This document shows positions 1-9,691 of a DNA stretch of 64,000 bases, piece after piece. The position numbers were made by a program, and so were the translations under genes. Position 1 is the first letter of the stretch. The number at the start of each line of letters is the position of its first letter. This stretch comes from Polaribacter filamentus. Its GTDB lineage: Bacteria; Bacteroidota; Bacteroidia; Flavobacteriales; Flavobacteriaceae. The notes under the pieces were generated by a model. It did no database searches. It was not told where the DNA came from and saw nothing but the letters and a program-made list of their open reading frames with translations. The DNA lies in the NCBI RefSeq assembly GCF_002943715.1, contig NZ_MQUA01000013.1:551001-615000 (forward strand), in the 5' to 3' direction.

Positions 1-171
1 ATTAAACAAAAGAAAATAGCGGAGATATAACACCACAAATCTGCATAAAAAATTAAATACGTATCAAAAAGAGCAATATCTAAAGTAATATTCCTTTTTA
101 AAAATCCTAATATAATAAAAGCGCAAGCTAGTCCTAAAAAAAAAGATGAGGTTTCGTTATTAATTTTTTAT
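1..171 (-). pseudogene. Partial small membrane protein with COX1-like HDTY motif, second tandem copy, runs off the left edge
   Basis: Reading the minus strand from about 165 down to 1 gives an open frame with a hydrophobic stretch (FFLGLACAFIILGFL) followed by LDIALFDTYLIFYADLWCYI and SAIFF. This resembles the D-I-x-x-H-D-T-Y segment of cytochrome c oxidase subunit I, which also occurs in short flavobacterial membrane proteins (family memory, not searched). No ATG begins the frame: a TAA stands just before it, so the start looks lost, or is a non-standard ATT. The rest lies outside the window. The same signature recurs in the next locus (194-631), so the two look like tandem relatives. Confidence 0.4.
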
Positions 172-193
172 TTATAAATATTAAAATCAATTA

Positions 194-631
194 TCAAGTA
201 TTTTTGAAAAAAGTTAAAATAAAATTAAGGAAATGCAAGCAAATAGAGATGGTGAATAAGATATAGGTGACAGAAAGAATCGCATAAAAATCTATAGAAT
301 CCGATAAAAAATTGAAAGTAAAAATTGTTTTTGAATATAAAAAGAGGACACAAAAAATAAAAGGGACTAATGAAGCGACCTGAAACATAATAAAAACAAA
401 GACAAAATATGTATAGTTTGTTTTTTAGCCCAATAAAATATTTAATAATTTAAGCCAATTAAACTAATAAATACAGCCGAAAAATAACACCAATAATGTG
501 TTTTAATGGCAAAAAAAAGCATTGTTTATAGTCGCATCTATAATGCCATCAGGCTTAAGAATACCGATAATTATAAAAAGCGGAACTAAGCTAAAAAAGA
601 AAATATGTGGTCTTTTAATAATCGTTTTCAC
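194..631 (-). pseudogene. Decayed small membrane protein, COX1-like HDTY family, first tandem copy
   Basis: The frame starts with a GTG directly after the stop codon of the DinB-like gene and reads KRPHIFFFSLVPLFIIIGIL, a membrane helix. It then needs two frame changes: near 475, where the next frame gives HYWCYFSAVFISLIGLNY, a stop, then IFYWAKKQTIHILS; and near 400, where a third frame gives a 64-residue hydrophobic end from MFQVASLV to FFKNT. The pieces line up with the neighbouring copy (WCYFSAVF against WCYISAIF). Both shifts are restored by one added base. The 64-residue end is therefore not an independent gene. Function of the intact family is unknown to me. Confidence 0.45.
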
Positions 632-1156
632 TTAATATAAATTTTGTAAAGTATTTGTATGATGTTCTGTATGATAAGCGGTCCACATAATAATTTCTCT
701 AACCGTCATTTTACCCATTAATGGATGACGAAGTAACAACGTATCTAAATTTCTTTCGCTAATATGAACGGTTTTGTATTGTAATTTTTTTTGTTGAATT
801 TGCAATCTTGTCAACAAACGATCTCTTTCTTTTAAAGTTGGTTTTTTTAACTTTTGATTAAAAGTTCTTGCACCATCTTTATTTTCTATAAGTTTTTGAT
901 TATAAATTTTAACAACAGTTTCGTAATCTCTAAGTTTTCTATTACAAATGCCAAATTTATATTTTAAAATAAATCTCGGATAACTAAGTGCATTATTTAA
1001 TAATTGTAAACTATCGACTAAGTGCTGTATATGCTGACCTGTAGACCATTTTGTGTCTGGACCCTTTTCCCAATTTTCTATTGGTTGATGTTCTAACCAA
1101 TTAAATAATTCTTGATACTTTACGTCTAATAAATTGGCAATCTTAACTTTATCCAT
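632..1156 (-). CDS. DinB-like (DinB_2 / YfiT fold) putative metal-dependent protein
   Basis: About 174 residues if translation starts at the ATG at 1156 (MDKVKIANLLD); a longer reading to 1198 adds 14 residues unlike the family. The DinB/YfiT four-helix fold binds a metal with three histidines; here the candidates are the His in TGQHIQHLVDS and the pair in AYHTEHH near the C-terminus, as in the family. Proteins of this fold include bacillithiol- or mycothiol-dependent transferases; a bacillithiol deacetylase is encoded at 47704, so a thiol-linked role is possible but unproven. Transcribed alone; the next downstream frame is a decayed membrane gene that begins at its stop codon. Confidence 0.75.
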   Translation of the reverse strand: MDKVKIANLLDVKYQELFNWLEHQPIENWEKGPDTKWSTGQHIQHLVDSLQLLNNALSYPRFILKYKFGICNRKLRDYETVVKIYNQKLIENKDGARTFNQKLKKPTLKERDRLLTRLQIQQKKLQYKTVHISERNLDTLLLRHPLMGKMTVREIIMWTAYHTEHHTNTLQNLY

Positions 1157-1258
1157 CCAACAATAATTTACAGCTTTAAAAGTAATAAATAAATACAAAA
1201 GTTTTATTAGTTTACTTCATTTATCAATGAAGTATTTTTTTTAAGAATCGACGTTTAA

Positions 1259-2755
1259 TTAGAGATAAACAGAAATAGTTAAAAAAATCATCGAAACTAA
1301 GGTTAAAATAAGAACTAAAGGTATTACAAATTTTAGCCATTTATCATAACCAACTTTTACAATAGCAAGCGAAGCTAAAATTAATCCTGTTGGATTTATA
1401 AAGTTAAACAACCCCATGCCTATAAGATACGTGTTTACCACATGCTCTCTGCCTAAAGAAACTGTATCTGCCAAAGGAGACATTATGGGCATTGTTAAAA
1501 CAGCCATTCCCGATGATGAAGGAATAAAAAACGACAATCCGCTATACACAAAAAGCATAGAATTTATAAATAAGCCTTTGTTCATTCCGTTCGTAAAAGA
1601 GCTAGAATAGAATAATAAAGTATCACTTATTAAACCATCTTCCATTAAAATAGTAACACCTCTTGCCAAACCAATTATAAAAGCGACACTTAATAATTCG
1701 TTAGCTCCTTTTATAAAAGTATCCACAAAAATTGTTTCATTTATTCTGCATATAAATCCTATTAAAAGTCCGCCAACAAAGAAAACGCCTGTCATTTCTA
1801 TAAACCACCAATCTAAATTACTAACACCATAAACCATTATTACAAAACATAAAATAAAAATAGTAAGCACTAATTTTAAACGAAATGTAAAGTTGATGGT
1901 TTCTGATGAATTCTGAAAAGAAAACCTTTTTTCGATACTTTCTTTTTGATCAAAAATGATAGATTTTGATGGATCTTTTTTTACTTTTTGAGCATATCTT
2001 ATAATGTATAGAATGCAAATAACTAACCCAATAATTAACATGATAACGCGTCCTTCAATTCCATTAGTCCAATTAATACCAGCCGAATTTGAGGCAATAA
2101 TTGTACTAAAAGGATTTATGGTAGAAACCATTGTGCCAATAGAAGAACCAATATAAATAGAGGCTAAAGCTACAATTGCATCGTATTTTGCAGCAATAAA
2201 AATCGGAATTAAAATAGGGTAGAAGGCAATCGTTTCTTCAGCCAAACCAAAAGTGGTCCCTCCTAAAGCAATTAAAGTGGTTACAACGATTATAAGGATA
2301 AATTCTTTGCCTTTTAAAAGAATTGAAAGTCTGGATATTCCTGCTTCAAAAGCTCCCGTAAAATTTACGATAGCGACTAATCCACCAATAAAAAGTACTA
2401 AAATGATAATATCAGCAACTTGAATAATCCCTTTTAAGGGCGCTAAAATAAACGGTATAAAACCTTGAGGTCTCGCTTCTAATTTTTGATAGGTTCCGGG
2501 AATACTAATTGCTTTATAAATTGCGCCAGAAGTAAATTTCTCTAAGGGAATTTTAACCTGTAAATCATCTAATGTTTTTTGAGAGGCTTCTAGAATAATT
2601 AATTTTTCTTGAGTAGTGTTAATAAAGGAGTTGTCCTCTTTATTATACGCTAATCGATCATATTGACCAGAAGGAATAACCCAAGTTAAAAGCGCAACAA
2701 AAGCAGCTATTAGTAATAAAACTGTTTGTGCGCTTGGAAATTTTATCTTTTTCAT
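1259..2755 (-). CDS. YfcC family (DcuC-like) inner-membrane carrier
   Basis: 498 residues with about a dozen hydrophobic helices. The N-terminus (LLLIAAFVALLTWVIPSGQY) and the glycine/serine-rich segments GGTTFGLAEETIAFYPILIP and FIPSSSGMAVLTMPI match the YfcC/DcuC superfamily of C4-dicarboxylate and amino-acid carriers, including proteins often labelled arginine:ornithine antiporter. Substrate cannot be told from sequence. It is a single gene between the DinB-like gene and msrB, all on the minus strand. Length is normal and the frame is intact. Confidence 0.85.
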   Translation of the reverse strand: MKKIKFPSAQTVLLLIAAFVALLTWVIPSGQYDRLAYNKEDNSFINTTQEKLIILEASQKTLDDLQVKIPLEKFTSGAIYKAISIPGTYQKLEARPQGFIPFILAPLKGIIQVADIIILVLFIGGLVAIVNFTGAFEAGISRLSILLKGKEFILIIVVTTLIALGGTTFGLAEETIAFYPILIPIFIAAKYDAIVALASIYIGSSIGTMVSTINPFSTIIASNSAGINWTNGIEGRVIMLIIGLVICILYIIRYAQKVKKDPSKSIIFDQKESIEKRFSFQNSSETINFTFRLKLVLTIFILCFVIMVYGVSNLDWWFIEMTGVFFVGGLLIGFICRINETIFVDTFIKGANELLSVAFIIGLARGVTILMEDGLISDTLLFYSSSFTNGMNKGLFINSMLFVYSGLSFFIPSSSGMAVLTMPIMSPLADTVSLGREHVVNTYLIGMGLFNFINPTGLILASLAIVKVGYDKWLKFVIPLVLILTLVSMIFLTISVYL

Positions 2756-2814
2756 CTTTAAAGTCTAAAAACAGATTTTAAAGATACTATTTTAAAAAAG
2801 ACTTAAAATAAATT

Positions 2815-3294
2815 TTATTTTTCAGCAACAAACTCTAAAGCAGCTCCATTTATACAATGGCGTTTCCCTGTCGTTTCTCTAGGCCCGTCGTCAAAAGAAT
2901 GCCCTAAATGACCTCCGCAAGTATTGCATTTTAATTCAGTTCTTGCATAACCTATTTTGTAATCAACATCCAATTCTACATTTCCTTTTTCAGCTCTATC
3001 AAAAGAAGGCCAACCAGAACCTGAATCAAATTTGTATTCAGATTTATACAAAGCTGTTTTACATGCTGCACAAACGTAAACTCCTTTTTTGTGATTGTCA
3101 TTAAACTCGCTTGAATATGCTCTTTCTGTTCCTGCTTCTCTCAATACGTAATACTGTGCAGGTGAAAGTAGTTTTTTCCATTCGGTAGCTGTCTTTTCAA
3201 CTTTATAAGTTTTCTTTTCTTTGGATGAATTTTGCGCATTCCCAACACAACTTATCATCAATAGTAAAACAAATATGCTTGCTAGTTTTTTCAT
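2815..3294 (-). CDS. msrB: Peptide-methionine (R)-S-oxide reductase, exported
   Basis: Reduces methionine-R-sulfoxide in proteins. 159 residues: signal sequence 1-20, possibly a lipoprotein with Cys16 (MISC), then the MsrB domain. Zinc ligands C75/C78 and C123/C126 form two CxxC pairs; GSGWPSF (residues 92-98), GHLGHSFDDGP (128-138) and the catalytic Cys147 in RHCING are all present. The signal peptide places it in the periplasm or attached to a membrane, so it would repair envelope proteins. Single gene; part of the scattered oxidative-stress repertoire of this window. Confidence 0.93.
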   Translation of the reverse strand: MKKLASIFVLLLMISCVGNAQNSSKEKKTYKVEKTATEWKKLLSPAQYYVLREAGTERAYSSEFNDNHKKGVYVCAACKTALYKSEYKFDSGSGWPSFDRAEKGNVELDVDYKIGYARTELKCNTCGGHLGHSFDDGPRETTGKRHCINGAALEFVAEK

Positions 3295-3583
3295 ATATTT
3301 TAAATTAGAAAAATTAATTAATTTGTACTTTTATTTATTAGAATTTAAGGGCGATTTAATTCACTTTAATATAAAATTTACCCTTTGCAAAATTAGACTA
3401 CTATTTAGGATAAACCTTACAGTTATATCGTAATTAAATTACAGTTAAAATCATTATTTTTATGGTAAAGTTTTAGTTTTAGAAAAATAGAATACGTAAT
3501 TTTATTAAAATTTATATCCTTTCTTATAAGTGACTAAAATACATATTTAGTGTCTTATTATAGGATTTAAAAAGTAAAAAAAA

Positions 3584-4408
3584 ATGAAAAAAATAATAGT
3601 TTTAGTAGTCGCAGTTTTTCTTTTTGCAGAATGCAGCACAGTGCCAATTACTGGCAGAAAACGGATTAATTTAGTAAGTGATGCGCAGGTTTTACCAGCA
3701 AGTTTTGCGCAATACAAAGGGTTTTTAGAAGAAAATAAACTTTCCACTAATAAAGAATTAACGAATCAAGTTAAAATAGTTGGTCAAAATATTTCAGCAG
3801 CAGTAGACCGATTTATGAGAGCAAACAACATGGTTGAAGAGGCAAATTCATATAAATGGGAATTTAATTTAGTAGAAGATAAAACTATAAACGCATGGTG
3901 TATGCCAGGTGGAAAGGTTGTTTTTTACACAGGTATTATGCCAATTTGCGCAAATAATGACGGAGTTGCCTCAGTAATGGGCCATGAAGTGGCACATGCA
4001 TTTGCTAAACATGGTCAAGAAAGAATGACGAATTCTTACGGACAGCAAATAGGTGGTTTATTGGTTGCTTTGGGAACTTCTGATAAAAATGCAGAATCTC
4101 AACAAATTTGGAACACAGCTTTTGGTATAACATCAGGTTTAGGAATGTTAAAGTATAGCAGAGTTCATGAACAAGAAGCAGACAGATTAGGGTTAGTTTT
4201 TATGATTATGGCAGGTTATGACGGTACAGAAGCTGCCGAAGTTTGGGTAAGAATGAGCGAGAAATCAGACGGAAGTTCTCAGCCAGAAATCTTAAGCACA
4301 CACCCATCAAACGAATCTAGAATTCAAGATTTAAGAAGTTATTTGCCAACCGCTAGAAAATATGCAGCAGAATATAATGTAAAAGGTAATTTACAGTCGA
4401 AAAAATAG
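3584..4408 (+). CDS. M48 family metalloprotease, lipoprotein (LoiP/BepA-like)
   Basis: 274 residues. A signal sequence ends at Cys17 (FAECSTVPITGR), the usual start of this outer-membrane-associated M48 group. The zinc motif HEVAH is at residues 134-138 and the third-ligand motif EQEAD at 196-200, so the active site looks complete. Family role: quality control of outer-membrane proteins or lipoprotein-anchored proteolysis in the periplasm. Monocistronic: preceded by about 290 bases with no gene and followed by a strong hairpin terminator at 4437. Confidence 0.9.
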   Translation: MKKIIVLVVAVFLFAECSTVPITGRKRINLVSDAQVLPASFAQYKGFLEENKLSTNKELTNQVKIVGQNISAAVDRFMRANNMVEEANSYKWEFNLVEDKTINAWCMPGGKVVFYTGIMPICANNDGVASVMGHEVAHAFAKHGQERMTNSYGQQIGGLLVALGTSDKNAESQQIWNTAFGITSGLGMLKYSRVHEQEADRLGLVFMIMAGYDGTEAAEVWVRMSEKSDGSSQPEILSTHPSNESRIQDLRSYLPTARKYAAEYNVKGNLQSKK

Positions 4409-4436
4409 AATAACAAATAGATTTCATATATTGTGT

Positions 4437-4468
4437 CCGTTCAAAATTGTTTTTTGAACGGTTTTTTT
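4437..4468 (+). terminator. Rho-independent terminator after the M48 protease
   Basis: Perfect 10-bp stem CCGTTCAAAA / TTTTGAACGG with a five-base loop, then a run of seven T. It lies 28 bases after the protease stop codon. Confidence 0.85.
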
Positions 4469-4481
4469 ATATAAAATAAGT

Positions 4482-5777
4482 ATGTTAAAAATAGGAGATA
4501 AAAAACTAATAAACGGCTGGGCGTTTTACGATTGGGCCAATTCGGTGTATTCTTTAGTCATTAGTACTGCAGTTTTCCCTTTATATTATAGTGCCGTTAC
4601 AGATAGTAAAACGGTTTCTTTTCTTTGGATGAAATGGGATCATCCAGATAGTTTGTACAGTTATGCACTTTCATTTTCTTTTCTGGTTGTGGCTTTTATT
4701 TCTCCAATTTTATCCGGAATTGCAGATTACACAGGAAGCAAGAAAAAATTTATGAAGTTTTTCTGTTGGATTGGAGGTTTGTCTGTAGCAGGTTTATATT
4801 TTTTTGACGGAATAGATACCGTTTGGATCGGAATTATATTTACCATTTTGGCAAGTATTGGTTTTTGGGCAAGTTTGGTTTTTTACAATGCGTATTTGCC
4901 AGAAGTTGCGCGTCCAGATCAACAAGATAGAGCAAGTGCAAAAGGGTTTATTTATGGATATACAGGTTCTGTTCTTTTGCTTATTTTAAATTTAGTAATG
5001 ATTCAAATGCCAGATTTATTTGGAATTACAACAGCCATGGCTTCGCGTATTTCTTTTGTTTTAGTGGGTGTTTGGTGGATTGGTTTTGCGCAAATAACGT
5101 TTAAAAGATTGCCTAATGATATCTACAATAAAAAACCGAAAGAAGATTATATCTGGAGAGGTTTTAGAGAGTTGAAAATCGTAGCAAAAGAAGTGACGAA
5201 TTACCCAGTTTTAAAACGTTTTTTAATCTCATTTTTCTTACTAAGTATTGGTGTTCAGACTATTATTTTAATGGCAGCAATTTTTGGTTCTAGTGAATTA
5301 GGTTTGCCAACTATGAACTTAATTGTTACTATATTATTAGTTCAAATTGTAGCAATCTTTGGGGCATTCGTGTTTTCTAGAATTTCAGAAAAATGGGGAA
5401 ATATTAAAGCATTAAAAGTTACAATCTTAATTTGGATGGTCGTCTGTTTTGCTGCTTTTATGTTAGATAAAAACCAAGAAAATGTAGCGTATTATTTTTA
5501 TGGATTAGGAGTTTTATTAGGTTTTGTACAAGGAGCAATTCAATCTTTAACAAGATCTACGTATTCTAAATTATTGCCAGATACAGAAGATCACGCTACT
5601 TATTTTAGTTTTTATGATGTTACTGAAAAAATAGCAATTGTTTTAGGAACTTTTGTGTATGGATTTCTATATGAGATAACAGATTCCATGCAATGGTCTG
5701 TGTTGTGTTTAGCTATTTTCTTTTTAGCTTCTTTTATCGTTTTAAGTACTTTAAAGAAAACGAAGCATGTATTTTAA
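4482..5777 (+). CDS. MFS transporter, Atg22/UMF1-like
   Basis: 431 residues, about 12 hydrophobic helices. The start GWAFYDWANSVYSLVISTAV is the hallmark of the Atg22-like (vacuole effluxer-like, UMF1) branch of the major facilitator superfamily. In bacteria the substrate is unknown; amino-acid efflux is suggested only by the yeast Atg22 relatives. Its last four bases overlap the 3' end of the convergent phosphatidyltransferase gene (5774-5777). Confidence 0.85.
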   Translation: MLKIGDKKLINGWAFYDWANSVYSLVISTAVFPLYYSAVTDSKTVSFLWMKWDHPDSLYSYALSFSFLVVAFISPILSGIADYTGSKKKFMKFFCWIGGLSVAGLYFFDGIDTVWIGIIFTILASIGFWASLVFYNAYLPEVARPDQQDRASAKGFIYGYTGSVLLLILNLVMIQMPDLFGITTAMASRISFVLVGVWWIGFAQITFKRLPNDIYNKKPKEDYIWRGFRELKIVAKEVTNYPVLKRFLISFFLLSIGVQTIILMAAIFGSSELGLPTMNLIVTILLVQIVAIFGAFVFSRISEKWGNIKALKVTILIWMVVCFAAFMLDKNQENVAYYFYGLGVLLGFVQGAIQSLTRSTYSKLLPDTEDHATYFSFYDVTEKIAIVLGTFVYGFLYEITDSMQWSVLCLAIFFLASFIVLSTLKKTKHVF

Positions 5778-6538
5778 TAGAAGGTTTTTCGGATAGCAAT
5801 AAAGACAAAAATCAACCCAGAATATCCTATAAAAAAAGGAATTATAATTTCCTTTAAATTGAGAACCAATAAAATACTTATCAGTAATAATTGAAATCCT
5901 AATCCAAAGGTTGATATTAAAGACATCAACCAATTAGGAAGCGCTTTTCCTTCGGATGCATTTTTATCTAAAGCGTAAATTATTTTATCAAAAACGCCAT
6001 AGAAAGCTTTGTATAAGAAGAAAAGGATATTGACATTTTTTTGTTTTTCTCCAGGCAAAGCAATGGGTGTTTTATCTTCAAAAACTCTACTAGTAGTATC
6101 ACCATCAAATCTATTTCTGAGGATAACATAGTAATAATTGTACAAAGTCCCTTGTAATTGAATTCCGAAAAAAGCTAAAAAAGTAAGGAATAAACTGGTA
6201 TCAGTTAAAACCCAAATCGTAATAAAAATAATAAAGTTTAAGATAATATCAGACACTGAATCTAAAAATCTACCTGTGTAAGATGGGGTTTCTTTTATTC
6301 TTGCCAATTCACCATCGGCAGCATCTAAAATAGATTTTAAAATTAAAAAGAAAGCGGCTGCAAAATAAAATCCTTTAAAAATACAAAACACACCAATCAA
6401 TCCAGAAATTACAAATGCAATCGTAACATCTACTGGAGTAAATTTTGTGGTTTTAAGGGAATTTGCAATGATTTTTGCTAGTGGTCTGCCATAATCAGAC
6501 AAATCTATAAATTGATGTTCTTTTGGTAATTTAGACAT
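5774..6538 (-). CDS. CDP-alcohol phosphatidyltransferase family protein
   Basis: 254 residues, membrane protein with about six helices. The catalytic motif D-x2-D-G-x2-A-R-x8-G-x3-D-x3-D is complete in DAADGELARIKETPSY followed by TGRFLDSVSD (about residues 88-113). The family transfers a phosphatidyl group from CDP-diacylglycerol to an alcohol, or an alcohol phosphate group to a lipid; which alcohol is not readable. It overlaps the convergent MFS gene by four bases at the stop codons. Confidence 0.88.
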   Translation of the reverse strand: MSKLPKEHQFIDLSDYGRPLAKIIANSLKTTKFTPVDVTIAFVISGLIGVFCIFKGFYFAAAFFLILKSILDAADGELARIKETPSYTGRFLDSVSDIILNFIIFITIWVLTDTSLFLTFLAFFGIQLQGTLYNYYYVILRNRFDGDTTSRVFEDKTPIALPGEKQKNVNILFFLYKAFYGVFDKIIYALDKNASEGKALPNWLMSLISTFGLGFQLLLISILLVLNLKEIIIPFFIGYSGLIFVFIAIRKTFY

Positions 6539-6630
6539 TTCGGGTTTGTTAATCGCATTTTTAATGATTAATTAAACCTTTAAAACAGCTAAAAAATAAG
6601 TTGCAAAAGTAATTCTTTTGAAACTAAATT

Positions 6631-6664
6631 ATAAAAAAAAGACACATAAATTTTATGTGTCTTT
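6631..6664 (-). terminator. Terminator of the TonB receptor/lipoprotein operon
   Basis: Inverted repeat AAAGACACATAAA / TTTATGTGTCTTT. On the minus strand it is followed by a run of eight T, just after the lipoprotein stop at 6684. Confidence 0.8.
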
Positions 6665-6683
6665 CTTACTATTCTTTTAACGT

Positions 6684-7244
6684 TTATTCAATTGTAAAAG
6701 GAAAACTAGCTTCAGCATCCGTTCCTCCATTTGCATTAGTAATATCTCCATTTACAACATTATTACCATTTTTATCTGGTAGATGTATAAGAGTTACTGT
6801 TAAAACTTCTGAACCAGCACTTGCAGTTGTTAAAGTAAATTTTATACCAATAGGATCTCCGTTTTCATCAGTATCTAAATAAGTTGTAGATGCTAAACTA
6901 TTTTTAAATGCGTAAAAAAATTGATGATCTATACCTTCTTCTTCAACCTCTGCTGTAATATTTTCTGCAGGATTTACAGTTTCATTTAAAAGAGTTGTAA
7001 CTCCTGTATAAATAGTATTTGCAGTTAAATTTCCAGAAACCGAAATTTCAGGTTCGTTCGGTCCATCACCATCTAAATCGGTGCTTTTTAAAGTGATAAT
7101 ATTTCCACCGCTTTGAGGGGTTAAAACAACCGATACGGTTGTAATCAGCTCTTCTTCGTTTACAACTTCTGGGTCATCATCAGAACAAGATGCTGCTAAA
7201 ATAATTATTGATGCTACTACTAATATGTGCTTAATTGATTTCAT
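6684..7244 (-). CDS. Lipoprotein associated with the TonB-dependent receptor
   Basis: 186 residues. Signal sequence with lipobox LAASC (Cys20) followed by an acidic SDDDPEVV tether typical of surface-exposed Bacteroidetes lipoproteins. The remainder is a beta-rich, acidic domain (DLDGDGPNEPEI, DTDENGDPIG) with Asp/Asn-rich turns that could bind a metal, but I do not recognise a named family. It follows the TonB receptor by 12 bases in the same operon, so a role as substrate-binding or lid partner of that receptor is a reasonable inference. Confidence 0.75.
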   Translation of the reverse strand: MKSIKHILVVASIIILAASCSDDDPEVVNEEELITTVSVVLTPQSGGNIITLKSTDLDGDGPNEPEISVSGNLTANTIYTGVTTLLNETVNPAENITAEVEEEGIDHQFFYAFKNSLASTTYLDTDENGDPIGIKFTLTTASAGSEVLTVTLIHLPDKNGNNVVNGDITNANGGTDAEASFPFTIE

Positions 7245-7256
7245 AAAATCTGTTTT

Positions 7257-9659
7257 TTAATAATTTATTTTTAATTGTAGGTTATAATTTCTTCCTAAAT
7301 CATCGGCATAATAGCGTAATCTATTTAAGTAATCTCTATATTTTATGTTTAATAGATTTGTTATACTTGCTGATATTTGTATATCTGTTTTTTTTGATAG
7401 ATGAAAAACGGCATCTGTATGTATATGCAATAAATGATAATTTGGTGGAGTAGAACTAATATCTACAAGTGCATAACTGTCTTGCGCAGGTAAATAAACC
7501 GTAAAGTTGTTATCTGGATAGTTGTTTTGTTTTAAAACCAACTCACTTTCTAAACGAACTCCTAGTTGATGCCATTTTTTATTTCTGTACTCCAATGAAT
7601 TCTTAAAACTTGGAGCAGGAATATCTATTAAAGATTTATTGTTTTTAGCGTCGTTTCCAAAAGTTAAAGATGATTTATTACTGAATAAAAAAGCATCGTT
7701 AATTTTTTGTTGCCACGCTAAATCAAATCCAAATAAATTGGCATTTGTAGATTTATACTCCCATACAGGAAATGCACCACGAATGGTTTGTTCTGTTCCC
7801 GTAGGTTCTAAATAAATGAAATTATGAATGTTGTTAAAAAAGACTTCTGCCGAAATTGTTGAATTGTTTGATTGAAAGTTATACGTAGAAGAAATTCTGT
7901 TAGAAACTTCTTGTTTTAAAGCTAAATCGCCCAACTCAATTCTTGAAGCAGAATGATGCAAACCATCACTAAACAGCTCTGATGCATTTGGTGCTCTATT
8001 AGATAATCCGTAGTTAAAAAGAACAGAACTTTTATCATTAACTTGATAAACAAGTCCTGCCGAAGTAGAAACATTATGAAACGAAAATACTGGGTTTACT
8101 AACCATTGCGTCGTATAATCTCCGGTAATTAAATCACTAAATTCTTCCTCGTAACCTCTCTCTGTCCATCTACTTTTTAAATAGAATTTTTTTGCATTTA
8201 TGTAATTATAATCATATCTTAAACCAACATTTACTGTTGTTTTCTCGTTTAAAACAAAATTACCAATTGCAAAAATACCTGCATCAATTTTATCGTAATC
8301 TGGTATTAATCGTCTAACACCTGTTAAAGGATTTGCAAAATTATTTTGATAAACTCCTTTTATACCCACTTTATAAGTTTGATCTAATTTGTTGTTAAAA
8401 TCAAAAGCAGAACCGATTGAGTGTGTTGTTAAATCTAAATCAATTGCTGCTTTATCTTTATCGTCTCCTACTCTTATATCATACTCATAACGTTGGTTTT
8501 TTTGAAAATCATATTGCATGTCAAGTTTACCTAAATCTTTAAATCTTTTGTAATAGTCAACTTTAAAAATATGGTGATTTATTTCTTGCTTTGGTTCGTT
8601 AATATCATAACTAAAATCCTCTATAATGAAAGGTTCTTGGTTATTTATAGCACTTACCAAATCATCTAGATTACCAATATGTGAGGCTTTTAAAATACCA
8701 ATATTATTATTTACAAAACTATAATCAACAGTAAATCCGTCTTCAAACTTTTTCAATCCTGTTTGTAAAGAAAAAGCTTTTGAAGCTAAACCTGTATTTG
8801 TTAAATTATAATCTGGGGTATTAAAATCGCCAAATCTTTTTATAGTTGTTTTAGCATTTACAAACCAACCTTTTTTGTTAGTTTTAGTGATACTACTATG
8901 CAAATTACCGCCTCTACCGTTACTTTGTAAACCTAAAATTGTTTTACCAAAAATGCTGTCTTTTAAAGCGTACTTTGTAGGTTCTAAAACAATAACACCA
9001 CCAATAGCGTCACCACCAAACTCTAAAGAATTTGGACCTTTAACCACTGTAATGTTAGCTGCATTATTTATATCAATATTAGGTGCATGTTCAATTCCCC
9101 ATTCTTGATCTTGCAATCTAACGCCATTTGTCATTACAATAATTCTACTACTGTGTAAGCCATTTATTACAGGTTTTACAATAGAATTACCAGTATTAAT
9201 AGAAGAAACTCCTGCTACATTCTTTAAAATATCACCTAAATTTTTACCACTATATTCCTCAATAGTACTCTGATCTATGTTAGTGGTTTGTATAGTTTTA
9301 GATGTTACATTATGTGTAGATGTTACAATAATTTCATTTAAATCTTCTATATGGTGTTCCAAAGTAATTTCTTTAAATGTATTTTCATTTAAATTAACCG
9401 TAATTTTTTTAGTTTCACAAGATATATGCTCAATTATAATAATTGCTTTTCCTTCGCACAAGTTTTTAAACTCAAACAAACCATCAAAATCTGTTATGGC
9501 ATATTTGTTCGAATTTTCGATTTTTAGAGAAGCACCAATAATTGGTGTACTGTCATGAAAATCAGTGATTTTCCCTTTAAAGGATAGTTGGCAATCTTGT
9601 GCAAATGCACTTGTACTTATACATATTACAAGTACACTTTTACAAAGTAATTTTATCAT
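7257..9659 (-). CDS. TonB-dependent outer-membrane receptor, probably for metal uptake
   Basis: 800 residues: signal peptide (about 1-20), carboxypeptidase-regulatory-like domain (about 28-105), plug domain with ITVVKGPNSLEFGGDAIGGVIVL (about 190-225), then a 22-strand beta-barrel ending LRYYADDLGRNYNLQLKINY with a C-terminal aromatic. Receptors carrying FSDGLHHSASRIELGDLALK in the barrel are, in my experience of the family, the haem/zinc-type group; metal rather than glycan uptake is also suggested by the lack of a SusD partner and by the His/Cys-rich small gene upstream. Middle gene of a three-gene operon. Confidence 0.88.
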   Translation of the reverse strand: MIKLLCKSVLVICISTSAFAQDCQLSFKGKITDFHDSTPIIGASLKIENSNKYAITDFDGLFEFKNLCEGKAIIIIEHISCETKKITVNLNENTFKEITLEHHIEDLNEIIVTSTHNVTSKTIQTTNIDQSTIEEYSGKNLGDILKNVAGVSSINTGNSIVKPVINGLHSSRIIVMTNGVRLQDQEWGIEHAPNIDINNAANITVVKGPNSLEFGGDAIGGVIVLEPTKYALKDSIFGKTILGLQSNGRGGNLHSSITKTNKKGWFVNAKTTIKRFGDFNTPDYNLTNTGLASKAFSLQTGLKKFEDGFTVDYSFVNNNIGILKASHIGNLDDLVSAINNQEPFIIEDFSYDINEPKQEINHHIFKVDYYKRFKDLGKLDMQYDFQKNQRYEYDIRVGDDKDKAAIDLDLTTHSIGSAFDFNNKLDQTYKVGIKGVYQNNFANPLTGVRRLIPDYDKIDAGIFAIGNFVLNEKTTVNVGLRYDYNYINAKKFYLKSRWTERGYEEEFSDLITGDYTTQWLVNPVFSFHNVSTSAGLVYQVNDKSSVLFNYGLSNRAPNASELFSDGLHHSASRIELGDLALKQEVSNRISSTYNFQSNNSTISAEVFFNNIHNFIYLEPTGTEQTIRGAFPVWEYKSTNANLFGFDLAWQQKINDAFLFSNKSSLTFGNDAKNNKSLIDIPAPSFKNSLEYRNKKWHQLGVRLESELVLKQNNYPDNNFTVYLPAQDSYALVDISSTPPNYHLLHIHTDAVFHLSKKTDIQISASITNLLNIKYRDYLNRLRYYADDLGRNYNLQLKINY

Positions 9660-9691
9660 TTTTTGTTTTCATAATTTAAATTAAATAGAAC

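Noticed and set aside
194..388. A 64-residue hydrophobic protein as an independent gene
   Set aside because: It is the third frame of the decayed membrane gene 194-631; upstream frames supply the missing N-terminus and match the neighbouring remnant.
4482..6538. Four-base overlap of convergent genes as a regulatory overlap
   Set aside because: Short stop-codon overlaps are common in compact genomes and no further signal is seen.
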